The translations under genes and the position numbers were made by a program. Positions 8,908-19,957 of a DNA stretch of 41,703 nucleotides are shown here, piece by piece. The DNA is from Pseudomonadota bacterium. GTDB taxonomy: Bacteria; Pseudomonadota; Gammaproteobacteria; Burkholderiales; Burkholderiaceae_C. Location: NCBI GenBank assembly GCA_018261815.1, contig JAGTRL010000003.1, positions 1 to 41,703 on the forward strand, written 5' to 3'. Within the stretch, counting starts at the first letter, position 1. Every line of letters begins with the position of its first letter. The notes below the pieces were generated by a model that ran no database searches, was not told the DNA's origin, and saw only the letters and a program-made list of their open reading frames with translations.

Positions 8908-9548
8908 TCACGCTGGCGCTGTCCAAGGGACGCATCTTCGACGAGACGCTGCCACTGCTGGAGGCCGCCGGCATCCGCATGGCGGAGGATCCGGAGAAGA
9001 GCCGCAAGCTGATCATCGGTACCAGCCGGCCTGACCTGCGCGTGGTGCTGGTGCGCGCCAGCGACGTGCCCACTTACGTGCAGTACGGCGGCGCCGATCT
9101 CGGTGTGGCCGGCAAGGATGTTTTGATCGAACATGGCGGCGACGGCCTGTACCAGCCGCTGGACCTGCGCATCGCGCAATGCCGCATGAGCGTGGCGGTG
9201 CGCGACGACTTCGACTATGCCGCCGCCGTGCGCCAGGGCTCGCGCCTGCGCGTGGCCACCAAGTACACGCTCACGGCACGGCAGCACTTTGCCGACAAGG
9301 GCGTGCATGTGGACCTGATCAAGCTCTACGGTTCGATGGAGCTGGCGCCGCTGACGGGGCTGGCCGACGCCATCGTCGACATGGTCTCCACCGGCGCCAC
9401 GCTCAAGGCCAACCACCTGGTGGAGGTGGAACGCATCATGGACATCTCGGCGCGGCTGGTGGTTAACCAGGCGGCGCTGAAACTCAAGCGCGAGCCGATG
9501 CGCCAGCTGATCGACGCCCTCGAAGCGGCCGTGGCCGACCGCCGATGA
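8904..9548 (+). CDS. hisG: ATP phosphoribosyltransferase, short form
   Basis: A 214-residue catalytic subunit of the first histidine-biosynthetic enzyme, which joins ATP and PRPP. It starts at GTG 8904, overlapping the murA stop. Motifs include [16 protein letters not shown] at the N-terminus, [13 protein letters not shown], and the PRPP-binding loop [12 protein letters not shown] near the C-terminus. Its length shows the short HisG_S form, which lacks the C-terminal regulatory domain and needs HisZ as a partner; no hisZ lies in this window. It overlaps hisD by ATGA, indicating translational coupling. Confidence 0.96.
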   Translation: MITLALSKGRIFDETLPLLEAAGIRMAEDPEKSRKLIIGTSRPDLRVVLVRASDVPTYVQYGGADLGVAGKDVLIEHGGDGLYQPLDLRIAQCRMSVAVRDDFDYAAAVRQGSRLRVATKYTLTARQHFADKGVHVDLIKLYGSMELAPLTGLADAIVDMVSTGATLKANHLVEVERIMDISARLVVNQAALKLKREPMRQLIDALEAAVADRR

Positions 9549-11338
9549 CACTGAACATTCGCCAACTGCGCACTGACGCCGAGGACTTCGAGGCCGAGTT
9601 CCAGCGCCTGCTGCACTGGTCGGCCGAGACCGACCTGGAGATCGAGCAGCGCGTGGCGCAGATCCTGGCCGACGTCAAATCGCGTGGCGATGCGGCGGTA
9701 CTGGAATACACCGCGCGTTTCGACGGCGTGAATGCGGCGTCGGTGACTGCGCTGGAGCTGGGCCGCGACGAACTGCGGCAGGCCTTCGACACCCTGCCGG
9801 CCGCGCAGCGCAACGCGCTGCAGGCGGCGGCGCAGCGCGTGCGCAGCTACCACGAGCGCCAGCTCGATGCCAGCGCGCGCAGCTGGAACTATGTCGATGC
9901 CGACGGCAACCGCCTGGGCCAGAAGGTCACGCCGCTGGACCGTGTGGGCATCTACGTGCCCGGCGGCAAGGCGGCCTATCCGTCCAGCGTGCTGATGAAC
10001 GCCATTCCGGCGCAGGTGGCGGGTGTCGGCGAGATCGTCATGGCCGTGCCCACGCCGCAGGGCGTGAAGAACCCGCTGGTGCTGGCCGCCGCCCATGTGG
10101 GCGGCGCGCACCGTGTCTTCACCATGGGCGGTGCGCAGGCGGTGGCGGCGCTGGCCTATGGCACGGCGAGCATCCCGCGCGTCGACAAGATCACCGGCCC
10201 GGGCAATGCCTATGTGGCCAGCGCCAAGAAGCATGTGTTCGGCCAGGTGGGCATCGACATGATCGCCGGGCCCAGCGAGATCCTGGTGCTGGCCGACGGC
10301 AGCACGCCGCCCGACTGGGTGGCGATGGATCTGTTCAGCCAGGCCGAGCACGACGAACTGGCGCAGAGCATCCTGCTGTGCCCCGATGCCGCCTACATCG
10401 ATGCGGTGCGCGAGGCGCTGCAGCGCCTGCTGCCCAACATGCCGCGACAGCAGGTCATCCGCGCGTCGCTCGAAGGTCGTGGTGCGCTGATCCTCACGCG
10501 CAGCATGGAAGAGGCCTGCGAGATCAGCAACCGCATCGCCCCGGAGCACTTGGAGATCAGCTTGCAGCAGCCGCGGCAGTGGGAGCCGCTGCTGCGCCAT
10601 GCCGGCGCCATCTTCCTGGGCGCCTTCACCAGCGAGAGCCTGGGCGACTACTGCGCCGGTCCGAACCATGTGCTGCCCACTTCGGGCACGGCGCGCTTCA
10701 GCTCGCCGCTGGGTGTGTACGACTTCGTCAAGCGCAGCAGCCTGATCGAGGTCAGCGAGCGCGGTGCGCAGGTGCTGGGCCCGATCGCAGCCGAGCTGGC
10801 CTATGGCGAGGGCCTGCAGGCCCATGCCCGTGCTGCCGAACTGCGGCTTGGCGGCGTGCCGGCTGCTGCACGCTCGATCGCGGCCTTCAACGTGCGCGAG
10901 GTCAATGCCGACAACGCCGAGGCGCTGATGGCGCTGGACGTCACGGCCGGCCAGCGCCGTTTCGTCGCGCCGGTGGTGCGCTCGCTGGCGCAGGCCGCCT
11001 ACGAGCCGGCGGGCCGGCCGCTGGGCCTGTACGACGGCGATACGCCGGTGGGCTTCCTGCTGCTGTACGACGCGCGCCAGGACAAGGACGAGCCGGCCGA
11101 GCAGCTCTACGTCTGGCGGCTGATGGTCGATGCGCGCTACCAGCGCCTGGGCCTGGGCCGGCGGGCGATGGCCTGGGTCGTCGACGAGGCACGCCGCCTG
11201 GGACTGCGCGAGGTCGGGTTGTCGCACGTGATGCAGCCCGGCCACGCCGGGCCCTTCTACGAGAAACTGGGCTTTCGCTACACCGGCGTGGTGAAGGACG
11301 GCGAACACAAGATGTTGTTGACACTGAGCGAGGGCTGA
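9545..11338 (+). CDS. hisD: Histidinol dehydrogenase fused to a C-terminal GNAT acetyltransferase domain
   Basis: A 597-residue protein. Residues 1 to about 436 form a complete HisD, the enzyme that oxidises L-histidinol to histidine with two NAD+. The zinc and catalytic residues are intact: Gln266 and His269 (SQAEHD), Glu334-His335 (APEHLE), Asp368 ([10 protein letters not shown]) and His427 ([11 protein letters not shown]). HisD normally ends here, but the frame continues through a short linker into about 150 residues (448-597) of a GNAT domain. That domain has an acetyl-CoA loop QRLGLGR at 533-539 and a C-terminal FYEKLGF segment, and it resembles polyamine or aminoglycoside-type acetyltransferases. 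No stop or frameshift separates the domains. The fusion is seen directly; the acetyl acceptor is unknown. Confidence 0.94.
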   Translation: MTLNIRQLRTDAEDFEAEFQRLLHWSAETDLEIEQRVAQILADVKSRGDAAVLEYTARFDGVNAASVTALELGRDELRQAFDTLPAAQRNALQAAAQRVRSYHERQLDASARSWNYVDADGNRLGQKVTPLDRVGIYVPGGKAAYPSSVLMNAIPAQVAGVGEIVMAVPTPQGVKNPLVLAAAHVGGAHRVFTMGGAQAVAALAYGTASIPRVDKITGPGNAYVASAKKHVFGQVGIDMIAGPSEILVLADGSTPPDWVAMDLFSQAEHDELAQSILLCPDAAYIDAVREALQRLLPNMPRQQVIRASLEGRGALILTRSMEEACEISNRIAPEHLEISLQQPRQWEPLLRHAGAIFLGAFTSESLGDYCAGPNHVLPTSGTARFSSPLGVYDFVKRSSLIEVSERGAQVLGPIAAELAYGEGLQAHARAAELRLGGVPAAARSIAAFNVREVNADNAEALMALDVTAGQRRFVAPVVRSLAQAAYEPAGRPLGLYDGDTPVGFLLLYDARQDKDEPAEQLYVWRLMVDARYQRLGLGRRAMAWVVDEARRLGLREVGLSHVMQPGHAGPFYEKLGFRYTGVVKDGEHKMLLTLSEG

Positions 11339-12445
11339 ATGGAGGACATCGACAAGGGCGCCACCGGCTTGGCCCGGCGCATCCAGCACACGATCCGCCA
11401 GGACGTCAAGTCGATGCATGCCTATGCCATCCAGGACAGCCGCGGCCTGATCAAGCTGGACGCGATGGAAAACCCGTTCCGCCTGCCCGAGACGCTGCAG
11501 CGCGAGCTGGGCGAGCGGCTGGGACACGTGGCCATCAACCGCTATCCGGCGCAGAGCACCGCCGACGTGGTGGTGGCGCTGTCGAAGTTCGTCGAACTGC
11601 CTGCAGGCTGCAAGATGATCCTGGGCAATGGATCCGACGAGCTGATCGACATGCTCAGCGTCGCCTGCGACGTGCCGGGCGCGACCCTCATCGCGCCGCT
11701 GCCCGGCTTCGTCATGTACCAGATGTCGGCGCAGTTGCGCGGTCTGAACTTCGTCGGTGTGCCGCTCACGCCGGACTTCGAGCTGGACGAACTGGCGATG
11801 CTGGCCGCCATCGAGGAACACCGCCCGGCGCTGACCTACATCGCCTACCCCAACAACCCCACGGCGAATCTGTTCGACGAAGGTATCGTCGAGCGCATCG
11901 TCGCGGCGGTCGGCCGCCAGCAGGGTCTTGTGGTCTTCGACGAGGCCTACCAGCCGTTTTCGTCGCGCACTTGGCTGCCGCGCCTGGGCCGCCACGAGCA
12001 TGTGCTGGTGATGCGCACGCTGAGCAAGTTCGGCCTGGCTGGCGTGCGCCTGGGTTACCTGTGCGGAGCGGCAGCGCTGATCGACGAGGTCGACAAGGTG
12101 CGCCCGCCGTACAACGTCAGCGTGCTCAATGCCGAGGCCACGCTGTTCGCGCTGCAGCATGCCGACGAATATGCGCGCCAGGCGGCCGTGCTGCGCAGCG
12201 AGCGCGCGCGTGTGTCGGCGTTGCTGGCCGCGCTCGGTGGCGTGACCGTGTTTCCCAGCGAGGCCAACATGATCCTGGTGCGGGTGCCGGACTCGAAACA
12301 ATGCTTCGAGGGCATGAAGTCGCGCGGCGTGCTGGTCAAGCACATCGCTGGGTTGCACCCGCTGCTCGCGAACTGCCTGCGGCTGACCGTCGGCAGCCCG
12401 GAAGAAAATGACGCCCTGATCCAGGCATTGAAAGCCAGCTTATGA
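11339..12445 (+). CDS. hisC: Histidinol-phosphate aminotransferase
   Basis: A 368-residue fold-type I PLP enzyme that converts imidazole acetol-phosphate to histidinol phosphate. The N-terminal family segment [17 protein letters not shown] is present, as are YPNNPT and the PLP lysine Lys230 in [15 protein letters not shown]; the C-terminal [11 protein letters not shown] carries the carboxylate-binding Arg. The ATG directly follows the hisD stop with no gap, and the stop overlaps hisB by ATGA. The length is slightly above the usual 350-360 because of a short N-terminal extension; a shorter start at the internal ATG (residue 26) would cut into the conserved region. Confidence 0.96.
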   Translation: MEDIDKGATGLARRIQHTIRQDVKSMHAYAIQDSRGLIKLDAMENPFRLPETLQRELGERLGHVAINRYPAQSTADVVVALSKFVELPAGCKMILGNGSDELIDMLSVACDVPGATLIAPLPGFVMYQMSAQLRGLNFVGVPLTPDFELDELAMLAAIEEHRPALTYIAYPNNPTANLFDEGIVERIVAAVGRQQGLVVFDEAYQPFSSRTWLPRLGRHEHVLVMRTLSKFGLAGVRLGYLCGAAALIDEVDKVRPPYNVSVLNAEATLFALQHADEYARQAAVLRSERARVSALLAALGGVTVFPSEANMILVRVPDSKQCFEGMKSRGVLVKHIAGLHPLLANCLRLTVGSPEENDALIQALKASL

Positions 12446-13032
12446 ACCGCATTGCGGAAGTTCGCCGCGACACCAAGGAAACGCAGATCCGCGTGCGCGT
12501 CGATCTCGACGGCAGCGGCCAAGCCGCGTTGGCCACCGGCATCGGCTTCTTCGACCACATGCTCGACCAGATCGCGCGCCACGGGCTGATCGACCTGGAT
12601 GTCGATGCCAGGGGCGACCTGCACATCGACGGCCACCACACGGTGGAAGACGTGGGCATCACGCTGGGCATGGCGGTGGCGCAGGCGGTCGGCGACAAGA
12701 AGGGCATCACACGCTACGGGCAGTCTTATGTGCCGCTGGACGAGGCGCTGTCGCGCGTGGTGGTCGACGTCTCCGGCCGTCCGGGCCTGCACATGGACGT
12801 ACCCTTCAAGGCCGGCATGGTGGGCGGCTTCGACACGCAGCTGGCCTTCGAGTTCTTCCAGGGTTTTGCCAACCACGCGCTGGTCACGCTGCACATCGAC
12901 AACCTGAAGGGCCAGAACGCGCACCATCAGTGCGAGACGGTGTTCAAGGCCTTCGCGCGCGCGCTGCGCATGGCGTTGACGCCCGACCCGCGCTCGGCTG
13001 GCGTCATCCCGTCCACCAAGGGCAGCCTGTAG
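12442..13032 (+). CDS. hisB: Imidazoleglycerol-phosphate dehydratase
   Basis: A 196-residue monofunctional IGPD that dehydrates imidazole glycerol phosphate in histidine synthesis. It has both metal-binding repeats: [14 protein letters not shown] with [11 protein letters not shown], and GQNAHHQCE followed by FKAFARALR. The phosphatase domain of enteric HisB is absent, as expected outside gammaproteobacteria. The ATGA overlap with hisC indicates coupled translation, and hisH begins ten bases after the stop. Confidence 0.97.
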   Translation: MNRIAEVRRDTKETQIRVRVDLDGSGQAALATGIGFFDHMLDQIARHGLIDLDVDARGDLHIDGHHTVEDVGITLGMAVAQAVGDKKGITRYGQSYVPLDEALSRVVVDVSGRPGLHMDVPFKAGMVGGFDTQLAFEFFQGFANHALVTLHIDNLKGQNAHHQCETVFKAFARALRMALTPDPRSAGVIPSTKGSL

Positions 13033-13042
13033 GACCGCGGCG

Positions 13043-13702
13043 ATGGCGCGCATGGTGGCAGTGGTCGACTACGGCATGGGCAACCTGCGCTCGGTGTCGC
13101 AGGCGGTGATGCACGTGGCGCAGGGGAGTGGCTTCGAGGTGCGCGTCACCAGCCGTCCCGAGGAGGTGTTGGCCGCCGAGCGCGTGGTGCTGCCGGGGCA
13201 GGGCGCGATGCGCGACTGCATGCGCGAGCTGCAGGATTCCGGCCTCAAGGACGCGGTGCTCGACGCCGCCGCCCGCAAGCCGATGATGGGTGTGTGCGTG
13301 GGCATGCAGATGCTGCTGGACCACAGCGAGGAACAGGACACGCCGGGCCTGGGTCTGATCCCTGGCCGGGTGCTGCGCTTCCGCCTGGAAGGCCAGCGCC
13401 AGCCGGACGGCAGTCGCTACAAGGTGCCGCAGATGGGCTGGAACCGGGTGATTCAGCAGGCACACGACGGCCAGGCGCATGCACTGTGGCAGGGCGTTCC
13501 CGATGGCGCGTACTTCTATTTCGTGCACAGTTACCATGTGCATCCGCGCGACCCCCGGCACACGGCCGGCCGCACCGACTACGGTGCCAGCTTTACCAGC
13601 GCCATCGCCCGCGATAACATTTTTGCCACGCAGTTCCACCCCGAGAAGAGCGCCGACCACGGCTTGGCCCTGTACCGCAATTTCCTCGCCTGGAATCCCT
13701 GA
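13043..13702 (+). CDS. hisH: Imidazole glycerol phosphate synthase, glutaminase subunit
   Basis: A 219-residue class I glutamine amidotransferase. It supplies ammonia to HisF for the step that makes imidazole glycerol phosphate and AICAR. The triad is Cys85 (GVCVGMQ), His199 and Glu201 (QFHPEKS). The N-terminal [12 protein letters not shown] is characteristic of HisH. The ATG at 13043 follows hisB by ten bases. The 34 bases between its stop and hisA hold no obvious signal. Confidence 0.97.
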   Translation: MARMVAVVDYGMGNLRSVSQAVMHVAQGSGFEVRVTSRPEEVLAAERVVLPGQGAMRDCMRELQDSGLKDAVLDAAARKPMMGVCVGMQMLLDHSEEQDTPGLGLIPGRVLRFRLEGQRQPDGSRYKVPQMGWNRVIQQAHDGQAHALWQGVPDGAYFYFVHSYHVHPRDPRHTAGRTDYGASFTSAIARDNIFATQFHPEKSADHGLALYRNFLAWNP

Positions 13703-13736
13703 GGGCTGCTTCCTCCCCAACCTCCCGCTCGACGCC

Positions 13737-14480
13737 ATGTTGCTGATACCGGCCATCGACCTCAAGGACGGCAAGTGCGTGCGCCTGCAGCAAGGCGACA
13801 TGAATGTCTCCACCACCTTCGGCGAAGACCCGGCTGCGATGGCGCGGCGCTGGCTCGATGCCGGCGCCAGGCGGCTGCACCTGGTCGACCTGAACGGCGC
13901 CTTCGCCGGCAAGCCGGTCAACGAAGCCGCGGTCAAGGCCATCCTGGCCGAGGTGGATGGCGAGATCCCCGTGCAGCTGGGCGGCGGTCTGCGCGACCTG
14001 GACACCATCGAGCGCTACCTGGACGACGGCCTGAGCTACGTCATCATCGGCACCGCCGCGGTCAAGAGCCCGGGCTTCCTGCGCGACGCCTGCACCGCCT
14101 TCGGCGGGCACATCATCGTCGGCCTGGACGCCAAGGACGGCAAGGTCGCCACCGACGGCTGGAGCAAGCTCACCGGCCACGAGGTCATCGACCTGGCGAA
14201 GAAGTTCGAGGACTACGGCGTCGAAGGCGTGATCTACACCGACATCGGCCGCGACGGCATGCTCACCGGCATCAACATCGATGCCACGGTCAAGCTGGCG
14301 CAGGCATTGACGATACCGGTCATCGCCTCGGGCGGGCTGTCGAACCTGGCCGACGTGGAGCGGCTGTGTGCGGTGCAAGGCGAGGGCATCAGCGGGGTGA
14401 TCTGCGGCCGCTCGATCTACACCGGCGCGCTGGATTTCGCCGCGGCGCAAGTGCGCGCCGACGAACTGGGCGGCGACTGA
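13737..14480 (+). CDS. hisA: ProFAR isomerase (1-(5-phosphoribosyl)-5-[(5-phosphoribosylamino)methylideneamino]imidazole-4-carboxamide isomerase)
   Basis: A 247-residue (beta-alpha)8 barrel. It opens with [17 protein letters not shown], in which Asp8 is the first catalytic residue. The second-half [17 protein letters not shown] carries the second catalytic Asp, and the phosphate loops QLGGGLR and ASGGLS are present. It isomerises ProFAR to PRFAR, the HisF substrate. The start at ATG 13737 gives the standard length; the frame is open further upstream inside hisH but without conservation. Its stop is followed by the hairpin array before hisF. Confidence 0.96.
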   Translation: MLLIPAIDLKDGKCVRLQQGDMNVSTTFGEDPAAMARRWLDAGARRLHLVDLNGAFAGKPVNEAAVKAILAEVDGEIPVQLGGGLRDLDTIERYLDDGLSYVIIGTAAVKSPGFLRDACTAFGGHIIVGLDAKDGKVATDGWSKLTGHEVIDLAKKFEDYGVEGVIYTDIGRDGMLTGINIDATVKLAQALTIPVIASGGLSNLADVERLCAVQGEGISGVICGRSIYTGALDFAAAQVRADELGGD

Positions 14481-14502
14481 CTTGAACCTGGCTCCCCAGT
14501 TC

Positions 14503-14604
14503 GCTGCGCCGTTCGCAGCCACTCACGGGCGCCGCGCGCCCGTTCGGTGCGGCTCTCCCCCCGGGGGGGGCGCGGTCTACCTTGGGGCGGGCCGGCGGTA
14601 GACC
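14503..14604. repeat. Tandem hairpin array between hisA and hisF
   Basis: The 124-base hisA-hisF gap is almost entirely inverted repeats. The arms are GCTGCG 14503-14508 with CGCAGC 14514-14519, ACGGGCGC 14525-14532 with GCGCCCGT 14536-14543, a C6G8 run near 14557-14570, and GGTCTACC 14574-14581 with GGTAGACC 14597-14604. The last arm ends at the base before the hisF ATG and no T-tract follows any stem. Similar blocks recur, as I remember them, in intergenic DNA of Comamonadaceae relatives, so an inserted dispersed repeat is one explanation; an RNA element limiting hisF translation is another. Confidence 0.7.
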
Positions 14605-15359
<755 letters not shown>

Positions 15360-15363
<4 letters not shown>

Positions 15364-15961
15364 AGGCTGGCCCGGCGCACGAGGTGCGCATCATCGGCGG
15401 CCAGTGGAAGCGCAGCAAGCTGCCGGTGGCCGACCGGCCGGGGCTGCGGCCCACGCCCGACCGAGTGCGCGAGATGCTGTTCAACTGGCTGGGGCAGGAC
15501 CTGACGGGCTGGCGCTGCCTGGACGCCTTTGCCGGCAGCGGTGCGCTTGGTTTCGAGGCGGCGTCGCGCGGCGCGGCCGAAGTGGTCCTGCTGGAGCGCG
15601 ACCCGGCGCTGGTGGCCAGCCTGCGGCAGAGTCAGCAGCGCCTGAAGGCCCAGACGGTGCGCATCGACGCCGCGGATGCCATTGCCTGGATGGCTCGGGC
15701 GCCGGCCGGCAGCTTCGACCTGGTGCTGCTCGACCCGCCCTTCGGCAGCGACTTGGCCCAGCAGGCACTGCCGCAATCCCTGCGCCTGGTGGCCAAAGAC
15801 GGCTTTGTCTACCTGGAGGCGCGCCAGGCTTTGCCGGAGTCGCCCCAGGGCTGGACGATTCACCGCCAGGGCCGCGCCGGCGCGGTGCATTTCCACCTGC
15901 TGCGCCGCGCCGTCGACGGCTACACTGCGGACGAAAGCGGCCTGCCCAGGAGACCCGAGCC

Positions 15962-15965
<4 letters not shown>
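15360..15965 (+). CDS. rsmD: 16S rRNA (guanine966-N2)-methyltransferase
   Basis: A 201-residue SAM-dependent methyltransferase of the RsmD family, which modifies G966 of 16S rRNA. It has the N-terminal [14 protein letters not shown] and [15 protein letters not shown] segments, SAM motif [15 protein letters not shown] (54-67) and the catalytic DPPF at 125-128. The start is uncertain: TTG 15360 overlaps the hisF stop, while GTG 15384 would begin at VRIIGG. Neither has a strong ribosome site. Its stop overlaps the TTG of coaD, and the rsmD-coaD pairing is conserved in many bacteria. Confidence 0.92.
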
Positions 15966-16860
<895 letters not shown>

Positions 16861-17283
16861 CTACTTCGACGCCGTGCCCTGCGCCGGCACGCGCATCGGC
16901 GGGCTCATCGTCGACGCGTCGACGCTGGCCGAGGCCGCCTTGGGCCTGGGCTTGCGTGCCGGTGCGGAGGCCGCGTCGGCAGGCGGCGCGGTCTTGAAGC
17001 CGGCCGCCTTCTGGTCCTTGGCGGCCGCCTCGCGCTGGCGCCGCTCGTCGGCCAGTTTCCTGGCCTGTTCGGCATCGCGTTCGGCCACCTCGCGCGCAGC
17101 CTTGTTCTGACTGGCCGACCGCGGGTCGTCGACGCTCAGCGCCTTGCCGTCGGCGCAGGGCGTCTGCGAATAGGTTCGCCCGTCGGGCCCGCAGCGGTAG
17201 ACGGTCTGCGGCGGCGCCGCGTGTGCCATGGCCCCAGCGAGAGTCACCAGCGCGGCGGCCGCGACGACGGGCAGGCGCTTCAT
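16861..17283 (-). CDS. DUF4124 domain-containing secreted protein
   Basis: A 140-residue protein with an N-terminal signal peptide (basic MKR, hydrophobic core, probable cleavage after AHA near residue 22). A DUF4124-like segment follows, with [16 protein letters not shown] carrying the two conserved cysteines. The rest is charged and Ala/Lys/Pro-rich, with a likely coiled stretch around 60-95. DUF4124 proteins are periplasmic and of unknown function. The ATG overlaps the pth stop (ATGA), so the two genes are probably one transcript. No terminator separates it from the convergent ferredoxin gene. Confidence 0.85.
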   Translation of the reverse strand: MKRLPVVAAAALVTLAGAMAHAAPPQTVYRCGPDGRTYSQTPCADGKALSVDDPRSASQNKAAREVAERDAEQARKLADERRQREAAAKDQKAAGFKTAPPADAASAPARKPRPKAASASVDASTMSPPMRVPAQGTASK

Positions 17284-17918
17284 CGTGCCGCTCCGTCGTC
17301 GGGCACCAACTTGGCCTCGGGTTCGGGGCGCGGTGCCTTGGGCCGCGGCGGCTTGGCATGCACCTTCATCATCGCGCGCTCCATCTCGCCGGCCAGCAGC
17401 AGGTCCAGCGCCTCGACCGAACGGGCGATGGTCTGCTCGATCAGCTCGCGGTGTTCGGCCGTGGGCTTGCGCAACACGTAGTCGACGACCTCGGCCTTGA
17501 CGCCGGGGTGGCCGATGCCCAGGCGCAGCCGCCAGTAGTCGGCCGAGCCCAGCTGGGCATGGATGTCGCGCAGTCCGTTGTGGCCGGCATGGCCGCCGCC
17601 GCACTTGATCTTGACCTGGCCGGGCATCAGGTCGAGCTCGTCGTGCGCGACCAGGATCTCCTGCGGCGCGATCTTGAAGAAGTGTGCCAGCGCGGCCACC
17701 GACTTGCCCGACAGGTTCATGTAGGTCATCGGCTGAAGCAGCCAGACCATGCCCTGCGCGGTGCTGGCCTTGGCGGCCAGGCCGAAGTAACTGCGCTGCG
17801 GCATCAGCGTGGCGCCGAGCTTGCGCGCCGCGGCGTCAAGCCACCAGAAGCCCGCGTTGTGACGCGTGGCTTCGTACTCCGGGCCCGGGTTCCCCAGGCC
17901 GACCAGCAGGCGGATCAT
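17280..17918 (-). CDS. pth: Peptidyl-tRNA hydrolase
   Basis: A 212-residue Pth that recycles peptidyl-tRNAs released from stalled ribosomes. Catalytic His20 (TRHNAGF), Asn68 (MTYMNLSG) and Asp93 (HDELDL) are present, together with [13 protein letters not shown]. The C-terminal 20-25 residues form a Pro/Lys-rich tail beyond the conserved fold. It lies downstream of rplY, but the terminator at 18012-18032 lies between them, so it probably has its own promoter in 17919-18011. That gap shows no strong promoter to me. Confidence 0.96.
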   Translation of the reverse strand: MIRLLVGLGNPGPEYEATRHNAGFWWLDAAARKLGATLMPQRSYFGLAAKASTAQGMVWLLQPMTYMNLSGKSVAALAHFFKIAPQEILVAHDELDLMPGQVKIKCGGGHAGHNGLRDIHAQLGSADYWRLRLGIGHPGVKAEVVDYVLRKPTAEHRELIEQTIARSVEALDLLLAGEMERAMMKVHAKPPRPKAPRPEPEAKLVPDDGAAR

Positions 17919-18011
17919 GCGCAGTCCAGGAACTTCGGGCGTGTCGTAAGAGCTGGATTCTAAGTCCCGGTGTTGGGTGCGAGGGCGTACGAAGCGGGCC
18001 GCTCAGGCATG

Positions 18012-18032
18012 AAAAACCCCACCGAAGTGGGG
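18012..18032 (-). terminator. Rho-independent terminator after rplY
   Basis: On the minus strand a perfect 6-bp stem CCCCAC/GTGGGG (18032-18027 with 18022-18017) closes a TTCG tetraloop and runs directly into TTTTTC (18016-18011). This c(UUCG)g hairpin plus U-tract is a canonical intrinsic terminator. It sits 24 bases past the rplY stop and would end the prs-rplY transcript before pth. Confidence 0.93.
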
Positions 18033-18055
18033 TTCGCCGCGGGGCGTCGGAGGGC

Positions 18056-18703
18056 CTACTTCTTGTTCTGCTTTTCGGTTTTCTTGGCCTTGGTCGGGGC
18101 GGCCGCCGCGGCGACCACCACGGGGGCCGCGGCGGCTTCTTCCTCGACGCGCGGCGGGTTGGCCGACACGATCACCGGGTTCAGCGTGCCGTGGCGGACC
18201 GCCTTGATGCCGTCGGGCAGTTTCAGGTCGGCGACATGGATCGACTGGCCCTTGACCAGGTGACCCAGATCGATGGTGATGAACTCAGGCAGTTCCGAGG
18301 CCAGGCATTCCACCTCGAGCTCGGTCTGCACGTGGTTGACCAGGCACTTGTCGGTCTTGACCGCGACCGAGTTCTCCTCGTTCACGAAGTGCAGCGGCAC
18401 CTTCTTGTGCAGCCGGGTGGTTTCGTCCACGCGCTGGAAATCGATGTGCAGAATGATCTGCTTCCACGGGTGCATCTGGTAGTCGCGCAGCAGCACCTTC
18501 TGCACGTTGCCGGACAGTTCCATCTCCAGGATCGAGGAATGGAAGGCCTCTTTCTTGAGCGCGTGGAACAGCGCGTTGTGGTCCAGCTCGATCATGGCCG
18601 GCGTGCCGGCGCCATAGACGATGCCGGGCACCTTGTTGGCGTTGCGCAGGCGGCGGCTCGCTCCGGTCCCCTGCTGCGTACGCTCGAATGCGACGAATTT
18701 CAT
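18056..18703 (-). CDS. rplY: 50S ribosomal protein L25, long (CTC/TL5) form
   Basis: A 215-residue long L25. An N-terminal 5S-rRNA-binding L25 domain (about 1-95, with [18 protein letters not shown]) is followed by the C-terminal TL5/CTC beta domain (about 100-185). A low-complexity Ala/Val then Lys-rich tail ends the protein. It binds 5S rRNA in the large subunit. The ATG has GGAG about nine bases upstream. The 104-base leader after prs contains hairpins, including a terminator-like one, suggesting some independent control of rplY. Confidence 0.96.
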   Translation of the reverse strand: MKFVAFERTQQGTGASRRLRNANKVPGIVYGAGTPAMIELDHNALFHALKKEAFHSSILEMELSGNVQKVLLRDYQMHPWKQIILHIDFQRVDETTRLHKKVPLHFVNEENSVAVKTDKCLVNHVQTELEVECLASELPEFITIDLGHLVKGQSIHVADLKLPDGIKAVRHGTLNPVIVSANPPRVEEEAAAAPVVVAAAAAPTKAKKTEKQNKK

Positions 18704-18720
18704 GGTTTCACTCCAGGTGG

Positions 18721-18765
18721 CAGGCGCCCGCGACCAGGCGCCTGGAAAAAGGGCCGAAAGGGCCC
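18721..18765 (-). terminator. Terminator-like hairpin plus leader hairpin between prs and rplY
   Basis: On the minus strand GGGCC-CTTTC-GGCCC (18765-18751) is followed by TTTTT (18750-18746), a short intrinsic-terminator shape. Immediately downstream a perfect 8-bp stem CAGGCGCC/GGCGCCTG (18744-18737 with 18728-18721, 8-base loop) lies just before the rplY ribosome site. Together they could attenuate read-through from prs or control rplY translation. The terminator stem is only 5-6 bp, so its strength is uncertain. Confidence 0.6.
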
Positions 18766-18807
18766 GCAAAGGAAAGGACTCCCGGCGGGAGCCCGCTCTC
18801 CTACTGT

Positions 18808-19770
18808 TCAGAAATTATTGTTCTGCTCCGCAAACAGCGAGGTCACCGACTCGCCGTCGCTGATGCGGCGGATGGTCTCCGCAAACAGGAAAGCCACCGA
18901 CAGCTGGCGGATGTTCTTGCAGGCCTTGGCCTTGTCGTTGAGTGGGATGGTGTTGGTGACCACCACCTCGTCCATCTGCGACTCGCGGATGCGGTCGATG
19001 GCCGGGCCGGAAAACACCGGGTGGGTGCAATAGGCGAAGACGCGCTTGGCACCGCGCTGCTTGAGCACCTCGGCCGCGGCCACCAGCGTGCCGGCGGTGT
19101 CGATCATGTCGTCCATGATCACGCAGTGCCGGCCGTCGATGTCGCCGATGACATGCATCACCTCGGATTCGTTCGGATTGGCGCGGCGCTTGTCGATGAT
19201 CGCCAGGTCGCAGCCCAACTGCTTGGCCAGCGCACGCGCGCGCACCACGCCGCCGACGTCGGGCGACACCACCACCAGGTTCTGGTAGTTCTTGCTCTTC
19301 AGGTCGGACAGCAGCACCGGCGAAGCGTAGATGTTGTCCACCGGGATGTCGAAGAAACCCTGGATCTGGTCCGCGTGCAGGTCCATGGTGAGCAGCCGCT
19401 CCACGCCCACGCTCTGCAGCATGTTGGCCACCACCTTGGCGCTGATCGGCACGCGCGTCGAGCGCGGCCGCCGGTCCTGGCGCGCGTAGCCGAAGTAGGG
19501 CATCACCGCGGTGATGCGCCGCGCGCTGGCGCGCTTGAGCGCATCCACCAGGATGCACATCTCCATCAGGTTCTCGTTGGTCGGCGCGCAAGTCGGCTGC
19601 ACCACGAAGATGTCGCGGGCGCGCACGTTCTGCTGCACTTCGATGCGAACCTCGCCGTCGGAAAAGCGGCCCACCAGTGCCTGGCCGAGTTCCACGCCCA
19701 ACTGCGAGGCGATCTCGCGCGCCAGCGCCGGGTTGGCATTGCCGGTGAACAGCACGGTGTTGAACAGCAC
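18808..19770 (-). CDS. prs: Ribose-phosphate pyrophosphokinase
   Basis: A 320-residue class I PRPP synthetase making PRPP from ribose-5-phosphate and ATP for nucleotide, histidine and tryptophan synthesis. The ATP loop region [13 protein letters not shown], metal ligand [16 protein letters not shown], flexible-loop region [15 protein letters not shown] and PRPP loop [10 protein letters not shown] are intact. I start at GTG 19770, preceded by a purine-rich AAAGAGAA, which gives the usual length and places [10 protein letters not shown] near residue 8. The frame remains open upstream into the tRNA-Gln gene, but that part is not protein-coding. The product feeds hisG in the same window. Confidence 0.95.
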   Translation of the reverse strand: MLFNTVLFTGNANPALAREIASQLGVELGQALVGRFSDGEVRIEVQQNVRARDIFVVQPTCAPTNENLMEMCILVDALKRASARRITAVMPYFGYARQDRRPRSTRVPISAKVVANMLQSVGVERLLTMDLHADQIQGFFDIPVDNIYASPVLLSDLKSKNYQNLVVVSPDVGGVVRARALAKQLGCDLAIIDKRRANPNESEVMHVIGDIDGRHCVIMDDMIDTAGTLVAAAEVLKQRGAKRVFAYCTHPVFSGPAIDRIRESQMDEVVVTNTIPLNDKAKACKNIRQLSVAFLFAETIRRISDGESVTSLFAEQNNNF

Positions 19771-19838
19771 CTTGTTCTCTTTCGTGGCGGTGAGAGGCGC
19801 GGCGCCTCGGTCAATGGCCGGCGATCGGCGAATGGGTT

Positions 19839-19915
19839 TGGCAGGGGAGGAAGGACTCGAACCCTCGCATGTCGGAATCAAAATCCGATGCCTTGACCAA
19901 CTTGGCGACTCCCCT
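19839..19915 (-). tRNA. tRNA-Gln (anticodon TTG)
   Basis: On the minus strand the acceptor stem AGGGGAG pairs fully with CTCCCCT, followed by discriminator G and an encoded CCA (19841-19839). The anticodon stem TCGGA/TCCGA encloses TTTTGAT, giving anticodon TTG for CAA codons. The T arm GAGGG-TTCGAGT-CCTTC is present. It closely resembles bacterial tRNA-Gln in the anticodon arm. It lies 68 bases before prs and after ispE, an arrangement common in Burkholderiales, and may be processed from a shared transcript. Confidence 0.96.
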
Positions 19916-19957
19916 ACGCAGGACGCGACTCACGACGCGCCCTTTTCGAACCGGTCT

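Noticed and set aside
9326-12358. 1010-codon open frame antisense to hisG-hisD-hisC
   Set aside because: Composition is that of a GC-biased shadow, and the three opposite genes have intact catalytic motifs.
19771-19881. N-terminal extension of prs
   Set aside because: It would translate part of the tRNA-Gln gene; the GTG at 19770 gives the normal PRPP synthetase length.
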